From positions 1 to 12,940 of the forward strand of contig JBBPZZ010000086.1 of NCBI GenBank assembly GCA_038198445.1: 12,940 bases of DNA, in the 5' to 3' direction. Made by a program: the position numbers and the translations under genes. The notes under the pieces were generated by a model. That model made no database searches. It had not been told where the DNA came from and saw only the letters and a program-made list of their open reading frames with translations. Shown here piece by piece: positions 12,755 to 12,940 of this stretch. The DNA comes from JACDDK01 sp038198445. Lineage in GTDB: Bacteria > Actinomycetota > Rubrobacteria > Rubrobacterales > Rubrobacteraceae. Positions within the stretch are counted from its first letter, which is position 1, and each line of letters starts with the position of its first letter.

Positions 12755-12940
12755 TTGAGCACTGATACGAGACAGGCGGCCCGTAGACGGTCCACCGAAA
12801 CCACCCTATTAGCCCGAGGTCTCAGAAAATGCTACGGGAAATTCGAGGCGGTCAAGGGCGTGGACTTCGAGGTTCATCGGGGTGAGTGCTTCGGGTTCCT
12901 GGGGCCGAACGGCGCGGGCAAGACGACGACGATGAAGACG
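12755..12940 (+). CDS. ABC transporter ATP-binding protein, 5' part only
   Basis: The frame runs to the window end, giving 62 residues. After a charged extension of about 20 residues it reads LARGLRKCYGKFEAVKGVDF and then FGFLGPNGAGKTTTMKT, with the Walker A box GPNGAGKT. This is the start of an ABC ATPase domain; the AVKGVDFEV and GECFGFLGPNGAGKTTT style is that of DrrA/CcmA-type exporters with a separate permease, which would lie to the right. The start chosen is TTG at 12755: an in-frame stop lies at 12734-12736, no ATG or GTG occurs between, and GGAG lies 9 bases before TTG. Cargo cannot be told. The Walker B and signature motifs are outside the window. Confidence 0.9.
   Translation, partial: MSTDTRQAARRRSTETTLLARGLRKCYGKFEAVKGVDFEVHRGECFGFLGPNGAGKTTTMKT

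Noticed and set aside
12559..12804. 81-codon minus-strand open frame between sortase and ABC gene
   Set aside because: It overlaps the ABC gene start, has no family likeness and lies in a spacer full of dyads; codon use does not look like the real genes.
1..12940. Mobile element, CRISPR array, toxin-antitoxin or phage-defence system
   Set aside because: No transposase, integrase, spaced repeat array or known defence domain was seen; the genes are housekeeping-like and the composition is even apart from spacers.

Overview
The window looks like chromosomal DNA of a high-GC, deep-branching actinobacterium, most like Rubrobacter or a relative. The signs are high GC with strong GC bias in coding regions, a type IB topoisomerase of the bacterial/poxvirus-like kind, a 443-residue alpha-type glutamine synthetase, a cell-wall sortase with an actinobacterial look, and heavy use of non-ATG start codons. 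At least seven of the fifteen starts visible here are TTG or GTG (five TTG, two GTG). The lineage is an inference from protein style, since no rRNA gene is present. I see no tRNA, insertion sequence, integrase, CRISPR array or phage module. The region reads as ordinary core chromosome, with compact operons and a few poorly known small genes.

Layout, left to right. (1) 1-976, plus: 3' end of a carboxylate-amine ligase (glutamate-cysteine ligase family). (2) 1082-2274, minus: DNA topoisomerase IB followed 23 bases later by a 44-residue, very basic protein made of three 13-residue repeats. Upstream of these, 2374-3243, minus, encodes a membrane protein with a long charged N-terminal tail. (3) A 324-base divergent spacer leads into glnA (plus, TTG start), which ends at a textbook intrinsic terminator. 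(4) 4952-6273, minus: an overlapping pair of glycosyltransferases of the TIGR04282/TIGR04283 type. (5) 6349-10299, plus: a tight run of six genes (leucyl aminopeptidase, metallo-beta-lactamase-fold hydrolase, MoaB/MogA-like protein, 85-residue unknown, YdcZ-like transporter, LOG-family phosphoribohydrolase), with gaps of -4, -4, +5, +1 and +11 bases. (6) 10453-11481, minus: class II fructose-bisphosphate aldolase with its own promoter and a strong hairpin downstream. (7) 11628-12410, minus: a membrane-anchored sortase with a Lys/Ala-rich helical spacer, followed by an intrinsic terminator. (8) A 344-base divergent spacer full of inverted repeats. (9) 12755-end, plus: 5' end of an ABC transporter ATPase.

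By role, the window mixes nitrogen assimilation (glnA), central carbon metabolism (aldolase), peptide turnover (aminopeptidase), DNA topology (topoisomerase IB), surface protein anchoring (sortase) and sugar transfer (two glycosyltransferases). I find no convincing new multi-gene defence or biosynthetic system. The most novel item is the 44-residue repeat-built basic protein paired with topoisomerase IB. Next come the sortase control region, with its dyads and lack of a ribosome binding site, and the exact 10-base tandem repeat in front of glnA.
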